Below the pieces are notes generated by a model. That model saw only the letters and a program-made list of their open reading frames with translations. It ran no database searches and was not told where the DNA came from. Of a stretch of DNA of 64,000 nucleotides, positions 1-8,309 are shown in pieces; positions within the stretch are counted from its first letter, which is position 1, and each line of letters opens with the position of its first letter. The stretch comes from Maribacter sp. HTCC2170. Lineage in GTDB: Bacteria; Bacteroidota; Bacteroidia; Flavobacteriales; Flavobacteriaceae. Both the position numbers and the translations under genes were made by a program. The stretch spans positions 2,414,001 through 2,478,000 of the forward strand of contig NC_014472.1 in NCBI RefSeq assembly GCF_000153165.2. The letters run 5' to 3'.

Positions 1-1068
1 TATTTGATAGGACTGATGTATGTTTTTTACAATTTCTTCCGTGCGTTCGGCGTGTGTATCACTTATGAATATTTGTCCAAAATTCTCATTATCTACCATA
101 CCTACGATTTGCGCAACGCGGTTTTCATCCAACTTATCAAAGATATCATCCAATAGTAGAATAGGGGTGGCTTTGGCCTGCTTTTTTATAAAATGAAACT
201 GGGCAAATTTAAGGGCGATCAAAAATGATTTTTGTTGCCCCTGACTTCCGAATTTTTTAATGGGATGTCCTGCTATTTGAAAACTAAGATCATCTTTATG
301 TATGCCTACACTGGTATATTGTAACATACGGTCTTTCTCAACATTTGTAGCTAGTAGGGTAAGTAGGTCATTCTCATGTAACTTACTGTCGTAACTAAGT
401 GTAACTTCTTCATTGCCTCCAGAAATTGCTGCATATTGCTCCTTGAAAATAGGAATGAAAGTAGCCACAAAGTCCAATCTTTTTTTGAATATTTCCGAGC
501 CATAGTTATGCAGTTGTTCATCGTAAACTGAAAGGGTTGAGGCGTCGAAAGTTTGATTTGCAACAAAATACTTCAACAGAGAATTTCGCTGTACCAGTAC
601 TTTGTTGTATTTGATCAATATTTGTAGATATTCTTTGTCTGACTGTGATATTACACCATCTATGAATTTTCTTCTCGTATCACTACCTTCGGTGATCAAG
701 TCCCGATCTGCCGGTGAAATAATGACAAGTGGTAATAATCCTATGTGGTCAGATAAACGTTCATAAGGTTTGCCGTTTCTTTTTATGATTTTTTTCATGC
801 CCCTTTTAAGGCTGCAAACAATTTTTTCTTTCCTGTCAAATTTTTCAAATTCACCATCCACAACGAAAAAATCTTCCTCGTGCTTTATGTTTTGTGTTGC
901 CACAGGGTTAAAATATCCTTTGCCAAAAGATAAATGATAAATAGCGTCAAGAGCATTGGTTTTGCCTACGCCGTTGGGCCCTACAAAACAATTGGTTTTG
1001 CTATCGAACTCAAAGGTCTGGGAGTCGAAATTCTTATAATTGATGAGGGATAATTTCTTAAGAAACAT
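1..1068 (-). CDS. recF: RecF DNA repair/replication protein, C-terminus cut off by the window edge
   Basis: The ATG lies on the minus strand at 1068 and the frame stays open to base 1, giving 356 codons. This is close to the usual RecF length of about 360, so only a few C-terminal residues should be missing. The translation begins [16 protein letters not shown] and carries the Walker A loop GPNGVGKTN near residue 33. Both are typical of RecF, the SMC-like ATPase that loads RecA at gapped DNA. The protein is cytoplasmic. The gene is divergent from the TPR-ribH operon. The intervening 124 bases hold a plus-strand promoter box, but no clear box was found for recF. Identification is firm. Confidence 0.93.
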   Translation of the reverse strand, partial: MFLKKLSLINYKNFDSQTFEFDSKTNCFVGPNGVGKTNALDAIYHLSFGKGYFNPVATQNIKHEEDFFVVDGEFEKFDRKEKIVCSLKRGMKKIIKRNGKPYERLSDHIGLLPLVIISPADRDLITEGSDTRRKFIDGVISQSDKEYLQILIKYNKVLVQRNSLLKYFVANQTFDASTLSVYDEQLHNYGSEIFKKRLDFVATFIPIFKEQYAAISGGNEEVTLSYDSKLHENDLLTLLATNVEKDRMLQYTSVGIHKDDLSFQIAGHPIKKFGSQGQQKSFLIALKFAQFHFIKKQAKATPILLLDDIFDKLDENRVAQIVGMVDNENFGQIFISDTHAERTEEIVKNIHQSYQI

Positions 1069-1164
1069 TCTGGGAACCTCTGAATTTTAATATTATTAGA
1101 CGAGTAACTTGCAAAATATCCAAAAATAACGAATAAATACCGCTTCGGATTTCAATAAAAACTT

Positions 1165-1172
1165 TATTTTTG
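1165..1172 (+). promoter_or_regulatory. Bacteroidota -7 promoter box for the TPR-ribH-mutL operon
   Basis: TATTTTTG matches the TAnnTTTG -7 consensus of Bacteroidota. It lies 21 bases before the ATG at 1193. No convincing -33 TTG element was found, which is common in this phylum. The assignment rests on motif and position only. Confidence 0.5.
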
Positions 1173-1192
1173 CGCGATTAATAAAAATACTG

Positions 1193-1960
1193 ATGGCAAC
1201 TTATAAAAAGCGAGGTTTTAAACCTAAAAGTAAGGCTGAAGAGCAAAAATTCAATGAACAGGATAGTACAACTGCTGAGGTATTCAGTACCTTGGACGAG
1301 AGTGCTTCGAAGACCGAAGAGTGGGTTTCTAAAAATCAAAACTATATCCTTGGGGTCATTGGTGTAATTGCCGTAGCAGTTTTAGGTTATTTGGCATATA
1401 GTCAATTTATTCAGAAGCCGAAGGATGCCGAGGCGACAAATGAGCTTTTGTACCCGCAACAATATTTTGAGCAAGCTTTGACCAACACAACGGCCAAAGA
1501 TTCACTTTATAATTTGGCATTGAACGGTGCAGAAGGAAAATATGGTTTCTTGGATATTATAGATGAATACAAAGGAACAAAGGCAGCCAATTTGGCCAAC
1601 TATTCCGCTGGAATGGCTTACTTGGATATGCAGAAGTACGAAGATGCCATTACTCATTTAGAAAGTTTTTCATCTGATGATGATATTTTAGGAGCACTTG
1701 CAAAAGGTGGCTTGGGTGATGCTTTTATGCAATTGGGGCAACCCAAGGATGCTTTGGGGTATTATGAAAGTGCTGCTTCGCATAGTGTGAATGAATTTAC
1801 TACACCTAAATTCTTATATAAATCTGGAGTTACAGCTTTGGAATTACAACAGAATGATAAAGCTTTAAAATATTTCCAAAGGATTAAGGATGAGTTTTCA
1901 TCTTCCAGTGAAGCTTCTACAATTGATGCTTTTATAGGAATGGCCAAAAGCTCAAAATAA
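1193..1960 (+). CDS. Membrane-anchored tetratricopeptide repeat protein
   Basis: This 255-residue protein has a charged cytoplasmic N-terminus (about 1-48), one hydrophobic segment (about 50-70, starting YILGVIGVIAVAV) and a periplasmic part built of TPR-like helices (about 120-250, with repeats such as AKGGLGDAFMQLGQPKDALG). Single-span TPR proteins of this shape (YfgM-like or YbgF/BamD-like) act as chaperones or scaffolds at the inner membrane. In flavobacteria this gene commonly sits between recF and ribH. Its stop overlaps the ribH start by one base (TAATG), so the two genes are translationally coupled. The precise role is not known. Confidence 0.85.
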   Translation: MATYKKRGFKPKSKAEEQKFNEQDSTTAEVFSTLDESASKTEEWVSKNQNYILGVIGVIAVAVLGYLAYSQFIQKPKDAEATNELLYPQQYFEQALTNTTAKDSLYNLALNGAEGKYGFLDIIDEYKGTKAANLANYSAGMAYLDMQKYEDAITHLESFSSDDDILGALAKGGLGDAFMQLGQPKDALGYYESAASHSVNEFTTPKFLYKSGVTALELQQNDKALKYFQRIKDEFSSSSEASTIDAFIGMAKSSK

Positions 1961-2442
1961 TGGCAACGGCAAATAAGAATTTATCGGTTTACGATAAAGC
2001 AACAATCCCAAGCGCGAAGAAATTTCGGTTTGGGATTGTTGTTTCTGAATGGAATACAGAAATAACAGAAGGGCTTTATAATGGCGCTTATGATGCCCTT
2101 TTAGACTGTGGGGCAACTAAGGAAAACATTGTTCGTTGGAATGTACCAGGTAGTTTTGAGCTTACCTATGGCTCAAAAAAAATGATTATTGAGCAAGAGG
2201 TTGATGCGGTAATCGCCATTGGTAGTGTAATCCAAGGGGAAACCAAACATTTTGATTTTGTATGTAGTGCCACAGCACAAGGAATCAAAGATTTGAATGT
2301 ACTTCACGATACTCCCGTGATATTCTGTGTGCTTACCGATAATACCATGCAACAGGCGAAAGAACGCTCTGGAGGTAAACATGGCAATAAAGGAACCGAA
2401 GCGGCTATTGCTGCAATAAAAATGGTGACTTTAGGCAAATAA
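1960..2442 (+). CDS. ribH: 6,7-dimethyl-8-ribityllumazine synthase
   Basis: RibH (160 residues) condenses 5-amino-6-ribitylaminouracil with 3,4-dihydroxybutanone 4-phosphate, the penultimate step of riboflavin synthesis. Family motifs are the substrate pocket FGIVVSEWN near residue 24, the VPGSFEL loop near 62, the IGSVIQGETKHFDFV segment with its catalytic histidine near 87-101, and GVLTDNT-like (CVLTDNTMQQA) near 123. Length is normal. The cytoplasmic enzyme usually forms icosahedral or pentameric shells. It overlaps the TPR gene by one base. No other riboflavin gene is in the window. Confidence 0.96.
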   Translation: MATANKNLSVYDKATIPSAKKFRFGIVVSEWNTEITEGLYNGAYDALLDCGATKENIVRWNVPGSFELTYGSKKMIIEQEVDAVIAIGSVIQGETKHFDFVCSATAQGIKDLNVLHDTPVIFCVLTDNTMQQAKERSGGKHGNKGTEAAIAAIKMVTLGK

Positions 2443-2549
2443 TCCTGATTTGAAGTAGTTCCATTCTAAACATTTTACGCACATTTTCTTTACGCTTAAC
2501 TGTTAACAAATTTTGGCAATAGGTTTAGAGCATATTTTTTGATTTTAAG

Positions 2550-2557
2550 TAACTTTG
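2550..2557 (+). promoter_or_regulatory. Candidate -7 promoter box close to the start of the small membrane protein gene
   Basis: TAACTTTG fits TAnnTTTG and ends only 6 bases before ATG 2564 (12 before ATG 2570). Transcription would start at or next to the start codon, giving a very short leader or none. It could drive the small protein gene and mutL independently of ribH. Confidence 0.4.
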
Positions 2558-2563
2558 GGAGCA

Positions 2564-2863
2564 ATGGGTATGTTGAGTAAAATAACGCGAAGAGGAAAGA
2601 ATAGAAAATATGACTATAAACCTCGATTTTATGATGATAAGGGAAAAGGAAACCCTTATAAGATGGAATCAAAGTTTGATAAATATCGAAGTACCGTTGA
2701 TACTCCAAGAGGAATAAAGCGGAAATTAAATACAGCCATTGATGATTTAAAGACTGAAGGGGACCGAAACCTTAAAATAAGAATGGCTGTTATTATTGCG
2801 ATTCTGGTTCTTATTTTTCTTTATATCATTGATTTTGACCTTTCAATATTTTTTACAAAATAA
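2564..2863 (+). CDS. Small basic single-span membrane protein, function unknown
   Basis: About 99 residues: a strongly basic, hydrophilic N-terminal two-thirds rich in Lys, Arg and Tyr (for example SKITRRGKNRKYDYKPRFYD), then one C-terminal hydrophobic helix (about 74-95, AVIIAILVLIFLYII). This suggests a tail-anchored protein with a cytoplasmic basic domain. ATG 2564 or ATG 2570 is the likely start. A frame-open TTG at 2555 lies inside the promoter box and is unlikely. From memory, similar flavobacterial proteins are sometimes labelled riboflavin synthase subunit beta, but nothing in the sequence supports that; the label probably spread from the neighbouring ribH. The stop overlaps the mutL start (TAATG). 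Confidence 0.75.
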   Translation: MGMLSKITRRGKNRKYDYKPRFYDDKGKGNPYKMESKFDKYRSTVDTPRGIKRKLNTAIDDLKTEGDRNLKIRMAVIIAILVLIFLYIIDFDLSIFFTK

Positions 2864-4713
2864 TGGCAGATATTATAAAACTTTTGCCAGACCATGTTGC
2901 CAATCAAATAGCTGCAGGTGAAGTTGTGCAACGGCCTGCATCGGTCGTAAAAGAATTGTTGGAAAATGCAATTGATGCTGGGGCGAAATCCATAAAACTT
3001 ATTATAAAGGACGGTGGGAAAGCACTTATTCATGTCATTGATGATGGAATCGGTATGAGTGCCACGGATGCTAGATTGAGTTTTGAGCGGCATGCGACTT
3101 CCAAAATCCAAAAGGCCGAAGATTTATTCAATCTGAATACAAAAGGCTTTCGTGGTGAGGCATTGGCCTCTATTGCCGCAATTGCACATGTGGAGATGCA
3201 GACGAAACCAGAACAGGAAGAAATGGCAACGCATTTGAGAATTGAAGGAAGCGAGATAAAGTTTCAAGAGGTTTGTGTCGCACCAAAGGGTACCTCAATG
3301 TCCGTTAAGAACTTGTTTTTTAATATACCTGCAAGACGAAATTTTCTTAAATCGAACCAAGTAGAACTTCGGCATATAACAGACGAATTTCATAGGGTAG
3401 CTCTGGCACATCCTCATATTGCTTTTCACTTTTATAATAATGGCAGTGAGTTGTTCATTCTTCCTGAGGCGAGCCAAAGACAACGAATTGTTCATATTTT
3501 TGGAAGTAGGACCAATGAGAAATTAGTACCTGTAAATGAAGAGACTCAAGTGGTCAAAATTTCTGGATTCATCAACAAGCCTGAATTTGCAAAAAAGAGT
3601 AGAGGAGAGCAGTTCTTCTTTGTGAACAACCGCTTTATTAAAAGTCCGTATCTGCATCATGCCGTATTATCGGCTTTTGAAGGGTTGATTAAAACGGACT
3701 CGTATCCTGGTTATTTTTTGTATTTAGATGTTGATCCAGGTTCAATAGACATTAACATACACCCTACAAAAACTGAGGTTAAGTTCGATGATGAGCATAC
3801 ATTGTATGCCATTCTAAGGTCTACGGTCAAACATAGTTTGGGGCAATTCAATGTGGTACCTGCATTGGACTTTGAACAAGACCAAAATCTTGCAACACCT
3901 TACAATTATAAAAACAAGGATGCTTCGCAACCCAATGTAACTGTTGATAGTGGGTTTAATCCTTTTCAGGAAGTTGCCCAAAAATCACAAGGTGTAAGAA
4001 CGTTTAAAAAGCAAAATACCGAAGGTTGGGAAAATCTTTATGTTGGGCTGGAGTCCAAAGTTGGTAAAGATGATAATTTTAGTAGTTTAAAATTTGAATC
4101 AGAAACCATTACAGGCTCCATTTTTGAGGGACAACAGGAGAGTTTGGAATCTATTGCGACTACTTTTCAATTGAGAAGAAAGTATATTGTGACCACCATA
4201 AAATCGGGAATGGTTGTAATTGATCAGAGCAGGGCGCATCAAAGAGTTTTATACGAGCAGTTTTTAAAGAATATTACGGTGAATGAGGCCGTAAGCCAAC
4301 AACTATTATTCCCGTTGAGTTTGTCCTTCTCTAAAACAGATATTGCCGTTTTAAAGGAAATCAAGGAAAGCTTGACCACAATTGGATTTGTATTTTCAAA
4401 AGTTGAAAATGAAGAAGTGAAAATCACTGGTGTACCCCTTATGGTCTCTGAGAGCGAAGTCGGTATAGTTTTGGATCAGTTGATATCGGATTTTCAAATG
4501 GAGGTAACGGAAGATAGTTTTTCGCAAACAGATGTTCTTGCAAAGACACTGGCCAAAACTTTGGCGGTCAGAACAGGTGAGGTGTTGAACAATGCATCGC
4601 AATTGGCTCTTGTGAATGATCTATTTGCTTGTAAGGAATCTATGGTGAGTCCGTTTAACAAGCCTGTTTATATCACCATAACTGAGAATGATATTGATAA
4701 AAAATTTATTTAG
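2863..4713 (+). CDS. mutL: DNA mismatch repair protein MutL
   Basis: This 616-residue protein has the N-terminal GHKL ATPase with all expected motifs: ELLENAIDAG at 31-40, DDGIGM at 60-65 and GFRGEAL at 95-101. A transducer domain follows to about residue 330, then a variable linker and a C-terminal dimerisation domain (about 430-616). MutL links MutS mismatch recognition to strand removal. In the C-terminal domain the position of the endonuclease motif DQHA(X)2E reads DQSRAHQ (454-460), losing the His and the Glu. The late CPHGRP-like motif reads SPFNKP (596-601). The nuclease therefore looks inactive. The gene overlaps the previous one by one base and abuts the rhomboid gene. Confidence 0.97.
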   Translation: MADIIKLLPDHVANQIAAGEVVQRPASVVKELLENAIDAGAKSIKLIIKDGGKALIHVIDDGIGMSATDARLSFERHATSKIQKAEDLFNLNTKGFRGEALASIAAIAHVEMQTKPEQEEMATHLRIEGSEIKFQEVCVAPKGTSMSVKNLFFNIPARRNFLKSNQVELRHITDEFHRVALAHPHIAFHFYNNGSELFILPEASQRQRIVHIFGSRTNEKLVPVNEETQVVKISGFINKPEFAKKSRGEQFFFVNNRFIKSPYLHHAVLSAFEGLIKTDSYPGYFLYLDVDPGSIDINIHPTKTEVKFDDEHTLYAILRSTVKHSLGQFNVVPALDFEQDQNLATPYNYKNKDASQPNVTVDSGFNPFQEVAQKSQGVRTFKKQNTEGWENLYVGLESKVGKDDNFSSLKFESETITGSIFEGQQESLESIATTFQLRRKYIVTTIKSGMVVIDQSRAHQRVLYEQFLKNITVNEAVSQQLLFPLSLSFSKTDIAVLKEIKESLTTIGFVFSKVENEEVKITGVPLMVSESEVGIVLDQLISDFQMEVTEDSFSQTDVLAKTLAKTLAVRTGEVLNNASQLALVNDLFACKESMVSPFNKPVYITITENDIDKKFI

Positions 4714-5457
4714 ATGGCAAGATTGACTGATGCGATAAAGCACCTGCTTATTATAAACATTCTGTTTTTTGTGGCTACGTCACTTTACGGTGATCAAATG
4801 TACCAATGGTTCTCATTATGGTTTCCTAAAAATGAAAACTTTGAACTTTGGCAAATGGTTTCCCATATGTTCATGCACGGAGGTTTTGCGCATATTGGCT
4901 TTAATATGTATGCTTTATGGGCTTTTGGTACGCCATTAGAAAGAATGTGGGGTAAAAATAAGTTCTTGTTTTTTTATTTTTCTGCAGGATTAGGTGCTGC
5001 ATTGATTCATACCGCAGTCAATTATTATCATTTTAATGAAGGACTTGAGGCTCTGGTGAATTCGGGAATTGCGAGAAATGAGGTCATAGAGATTATTTCT
5101 GGTGGTCAGTATAGTCCCAGTTGGTATGATATTGTGCCCAAAAATACAATAGATAATTTTCTGGGGGCTTATAATACCCCTGCCGTAGGAGCTTCTGGAG
5201 CTATTTACGGTATTTTAGTGGCTTTTGGAATGTCTTACCCAAATAGTGAGTTATTTTTGATTTTTCTACCTGTTCCAATAAAAGCCAAGTATTTTATTCC
5301 TGTACTCATTGGATTGGATTTATTTTCTGGTGTCACAGGTTATTCATTGTTTGGGGGAGGAATAGCCCACTTTGCCCATGTAGGTGGTGCAATTGCTGGA
5401 TTTATTATGATGTGGTACTGGAAGAAAAACCAGTTCAATAATAGACGTTGGGATTAA
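4714..5457 (+). CDS. Rhomboid family intramembrane serine protease (first of two)
   Basis: This polytopic inner-membrane protein of 247 residues has the complete rhomboid active site: the HxxxN box at His60/Asn64 (GFAHIGFNMYAL), the nucleophile Ser161 in GASGAIYG, and the catalytic His222 in AHFAHVGGA. It should cleave transmembrane helices within the bilayer; the substrate is unknown. A loop at about 105-150 between membrane segments is longer than in GlpG. The ATG follows the mutL stop directly, with no gap, and a second rhomboid gene starts 2 bases after its own stop. Both are therefore in the mutL operon. Confidence 0.93.
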   Translation: MARLTDAIKHLLIINILFFVATSLYGDQMYQWFSLWFPKNENFELWQMVSHMFMHGGFAHIGFNMYALWAFGTPLERMWGKNKFLFFYFSAGLGAALIHTAVNYYHFNEGLEALVNSGIARNEVIEIISGGQYSPSWYDIVPKNTIDNFLGAYNTPAVGASGAIYGILVAFGMSYPNSELFLIFLPVPIKAKYFIPVLIGLDLFSGVTGYSLFGGGIAHFAHVGGAIAGFIMMWYWKKNQFNNRRWD

Positions 5458-5459
5458 AG

Positions 5460-6335
5460 ATGGCAAACGGAAACTTAAAATATCAATTTGCAAGGTTATC
5501 TGTGGCTGAGAAGCTCATAGCTGTGAATATCTTGATCTTCATCATAAATGGCTTGTTCACCCTCTTGTTTCGTATGGATGGCGATATCGTTGTTCAGTGG
5601 TTTCAATTACCCAAAGATTTTTTTGATTTCCTAACTCAGCCTTGGTCAATTATCACCTATTCTTTTTTTCATGCAGGACTCGGACATATTTTTTGGAATA
5701 TGCTTGTCCTGTATTTTGTAGGGCGTATTTTCCTTAATCTATTCAATGGCAAACGATTTCTGAATGTTTACTTCTTAGGTGTAATTCTAGGAGGATTGTT
5801 CTTTATGGTCAGCTATAATGTGTTCCCGGCCTTTTTTAAAGTAAATGCTGCTCTGATTGGTGCTTCGGCAGGTGTTAGGGCCATATTAATTTTTATTTGT
5901 GCCTATATACCCAATCAAGAAGTACGATTAATTGTCTTTAATATTAAGCTATGGTACATTGGTGCATTTATTGTTTTGACAGATTTGGTTCAGTTATCTA
6001 TGGGTATTAATCCAGGCGGCCAGTTTGCACATCTAGGTGGTGCATTGTTGGGATATGTTTATGCGAGACAATTATTGAAAGGAAAAGATATTGGCGAAGG
6101 ATTTTCAAGAATTGTAGATAGTATTGCAAATCTTTTTAAAAAGTCCGAGAAAAAAGCACCATTGAAAACCGTGTATCGTAGTAAGAAAAGCTCCTCAAAC
6201 CAAAAGGTGGATTATAAGAAGGAAAGTCACCAACGTAAGATTGACATTATTCTTGATAAAATCAGTAAATCTGGTTATGAAAGTTTGTCAAAAGCGGAAA
6301 AAGATTTTTTGTTCAAGGCAGGTAAAGAAGACTAA
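5460..6335 (+). CDS. Rhomboid family intramembrane serine protease with C-terminal cytoplasmic tail (second of two)
   Basis: ATG 5460 is chosen because it lies 2 bases after the previous stop; an in-frame TTG at 5448 would overlap the upstream gene. The protein has 291 residues. His76/Asn80 (GLGHIFWNMLVL), Ser136 in GASAGV and His191 in FAHLGGALLG form the rhomboid active site, so it is probably active. After the last membrane helix (about residue 205) comes a basic tail of about 85 residues, rich in Lys and Ser and ending in a helical segment (LSKAEKDFLFKAGKED). The first rhomboid lacks this tail. The two are diverged paralogues rather than recent duplicates. Confidence 0.92.
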   Translation: MANGNLKYQFARLSVAEKLIAVNILIFIINGLFTLLFRMDGDIVVQWFQLPKDFFDFLTQPWSIITYSFFHAGLGHIFWNMLVLYFVGRIFLNLFNGKRFLNVYFLGVILGGLFFMVSYNVFPAFFKVNAALIGASAGVRAILIFICAYIPNQEVRLIVFNIKLWYIGAFIVLTDLVQLSMGINPGGQFAHLGGALLGYVYARQLLKGKDIGEGFSRIVDSIANLFKKSEKKAPLKTVYRSKKSSSNQKVDYKKESHQRKIDIILDKISKSGYESLSKAEKDFLFKAGKED

Positions 6336-6339
6336 ACGG

Positions 6340-7362
6340 GTGAAGAATCTTAGTATATTCAATAAATTTATTTTCTTTTTGAATGCAGTACTTACATTCG
6401 TACTGCTATTAACTTTTATGGCACCTTATATGACATGGGAGTTGTTCTCCTTTTTGTCGTTTTTGACTTTGATTGTACCTTACTTGGTTCTGATAAACAT
6501 ATTGTTTGTAGTCTATTGGTTAATCAAAAAAAAGAAACAATTTTTATTGTCTTTTTCTATTGTTCTTTTAGGATATTTCACCCAGTCCACTTTTTTTAAA
6601 ACATCTAGTTCGAATAATGAAACTGAAGATTTGGATATTGGTATATTGACTTTTAACACCCACGGTTCAATGGGTACTAAATGGTCAAGAGAACCTGTTT
6701 TCGCTGAGGATATAACTAGATTTATTGCCAAAGAAGACAGTGATATTGTTTGTATCCAAGAGTTTGATTATAAAAAGGTCAAAGACTTTAAGCGATATCC
6801 TTACAAATACGTAAATTATATTTTTCCAAATCAAAAGTATGTTGTCCAGTCTATTTTATCTAAATATCCAATCATAGAGAAAGGTTCATTAGATTTTCCA
6901 GATAGTAGAAATAATGCCATTTATGCCGATATTTTAATTAAGAAAGATACCGTTAGGGTTTATAATTTACATCTTCAATCACTACGTTTTAGGGCCGGTA
7001 TGATAAAACGGGAAGAGCCACAACGTTTGTTCAAAAGATTAAATGGGTCATTACAGAAACAACTTGAACAAGCTGAATTGGTTAAAGAGCATGGTAATAA
7101 TGTGGATTATAAAAAAATCATCTGCGGTGATTTTAATAACACTCAGTTTTCTAATGTTTACAACTCCATTAAAGGAGAAATGAATGATAGTTTCCAAGAG
7201 AAAGGTTCTGGCTTTGGAAACACATACAATTTTAGATTTTTGCCTTTTCGCATTGATTTTATTTTAATGGATAAGGAAATTGAAATCACATCACATAAAA
7301 ACTTCAATATTCAATTGTCGGATCATGAGCCGGTTATGGCTTCATTTCGTTTGAAAGAATAG
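6340..7362 (+). CDS. Membrane-anchored endonuclease/exonuclease/phosphatase (EEP) family protein
   Basis: GTG 6340 is preferred, giving 340 residues from VKNLSIFNK. The longer frame from ATG 6241 would overlap the upstream rhomboid gene by 95 bases. Hydrophobic segments at about 8-30, 36-60 and 65-85 anchor the protein. The rest is an EEP (DNase I/sphingomyelinase-like) domain with the metal-binding Glu in CIQEFDY, then HLQS, GDFNNT, a RIDFILM segment and the catalytic SDHEPV near the C-terminus. Such enzymes hydrolyse phosphodiester bonds in nucleic acid, inositol phosphates or lipids. The substrate cannot be told from sequence. Its 3' end overlaps the convergent DUF6122 gene by 21 bases. 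Confidence 0.85.
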   Translation: MKNLSIFNKFIFFLNAVLTFVLLLTFMAPYMTWELFSFLSFLTLIVPYLVLINILFVVYWLIKKKKQFLLSFSIVLLGYFTQSTFFKTSSSNNETEDLDIGILTFNTHGSMGTKWSREPVFAEDITRFIAKEDSDIVCIQEFDYKKVKDFKRYPYKYVNYIFPNQKYVVQSILSKYPIIEKGSLDFPDSRNNAIYADILIKKDTVRVYNLHLQSLRFRAGMIKREEPQRLFKRLNGSLQKQLEQAELVKEHGNNVDYKKIICGDFNNTQFSNVYNSIKGEMNDSFQEKGSGFGNTYNFRFLPFRIDFILMDKEIEITSHKNFNIQLSDHEPVMASFRLKE

Positions 7363-7665
7363 CATAAGACAGTCTACCGCATCTGCCAGAATATGAATTA
7401 TTAATGCAATGCCGAAGATTCGGGTTTTCTTGAAAAATAATAGAGTTAGATATACTCCTATGGCCCAATAACTATGCAGAGGGTGGAAGTTGATGCTACA
7501 ACGGTTTGGGTCAAAAATTGGATTGGCAAATAAGTGATCTACATCAATTAAAATACCTAATAACAATATTATCGCGATTTTAACCCTCTGACCTTTAAAA
7601 AAATAAAATGCGATGAAAATCGGTACTATAAAATGAATACCGTAATGTAAAATGAACCTAACCAT
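7342..7665 (-). CDS. DUF6122 family small integral membrane protein
   Basis: This 107-residue protein has about four hydrophobic segments and conserved polar residues inside or near them: HYGIHF near the N-terminus, DVDHLFANP near 42-50, NFHPLHSYW near 59-67, and HILADAVDC near the C-terminus. This His/Asp pattern resembles membrane-bound metal-dependent hydrolases (YdjM/LexA-binding-like), but function is unproven. It is the last gene of the parA-to-WbqC minus-strand operon, overlaps the WbqC gene by 8 bases, and runs into the end of the convergent EEP gene. Confidence 0.8.
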   Translation of the reverse strand: MVRFILHYGIHFIVPIFIAFYFFKGQRVKIAIILLLGILIDVDHLFANPIFDPNRCSINFHPLHSYWAIGVYLTLLFFKKTRIFGIALIIHILADAVDCLMLFFQTK

Positions 7666-8293
7666 TTGTGAAACCTAAATTTATATTATTTAGGTAGGAT
7701 AAGGTATTTGTACCTTCATTGAACAAAAGGTCCAAAACGCTTACGTTTTGTATGAACCCATGGCGATCTCCGAACACTTGAACATACGCTTCCTGTTTAA
7801 ATGGGTGTTCTTTTTTACAACTCACTAAAGATCTTGCGTCAAGAATAGTTGACTGTAAATCAACTTTATAAGTCTCAGTCTGGTCTTGGGCCATTTCTAT
7901 TTGAAGACAATCTGAGATAACTTCAATGGTTTTTAAATTAAGATCAAAAAGGAACTTAAATTCATTTTCAAATATTGGAGCAATTTCATCCTCATAATAT
8001 TCAAAAAAAGGCGATGTTCTATAGGCCGTTTGTAACGTACGCCAATGCTGTCTTTGCCATTTATAATCATTCTCAATTTGAACATCCTTGTACTTTTGTC
8101 GCCCTTGGGTTCCCCCGACATGTTTAATTGGGATACTCAAAATCTGCTTTCCTTGATCGGTACTCACATAACAACGGTTTCTGTACGTTTGCTTTTGGTA
8201 GTTGTCCTGTGCTTCCCATATTGCATCATTCTGCACAATGGTTGCAAAAATCATTATATTGGGAAAATAGGTAGGATGTATTAAGGTTTTCAA
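7658..8293 (-). CDS. WbqC family protein
   Basis: The family-typical N-terminus (M)KTLIHPTYFPN starts at a TTG codon at 8293, 16 bases past the lepB stop, giving 211 residues. The longer open frame to 8374 would lie inside lepB and is rejected; the first ATG (8254) would delete the conserved HPTYFP. WbqC-like proteins occur in polysaccharide and glycan-modification loci and are thought to act in sugar-nucleotide or lipid-linked glycan modification. The biochemical role is unsettled. In flavobacteria this gene regularly follows lepB. The family call is good; the function is uncertain. Confidence 0.85.
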   Translation of the reverse strand: MKTLIHPTYFPNIMIFATIVQNDAIWEAQDNYQKQTYRNRCYVSTDQGKQILSIPIKHVGGTQGRQKYKDVQIENDYKWQRQHWRTLQTAYRTSPFFEYYEDEIAPIFENEFKFLFDLNLKTIEVISDCLQIEMAQDQTETYKVDLQSTILDARSLVSCKKEHPFKQEAYVQVFGDRHGFIQNVSVLDLLFNEGTNTLSYLNNINLGFTNG

Positions 8294-8309
8294 TGAATTT
8301 GATTTCCAA

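Noticed and set aside
6241-6339. Longer ATG start of the EEP gene inside the rhomboid gene
   Set aside because: It overlaps the upstream gene by 95 bases and adds a basic, non-conserved stretch; GTG 6340, 5 bases after the stop, gives a normal membrane N-terminus.
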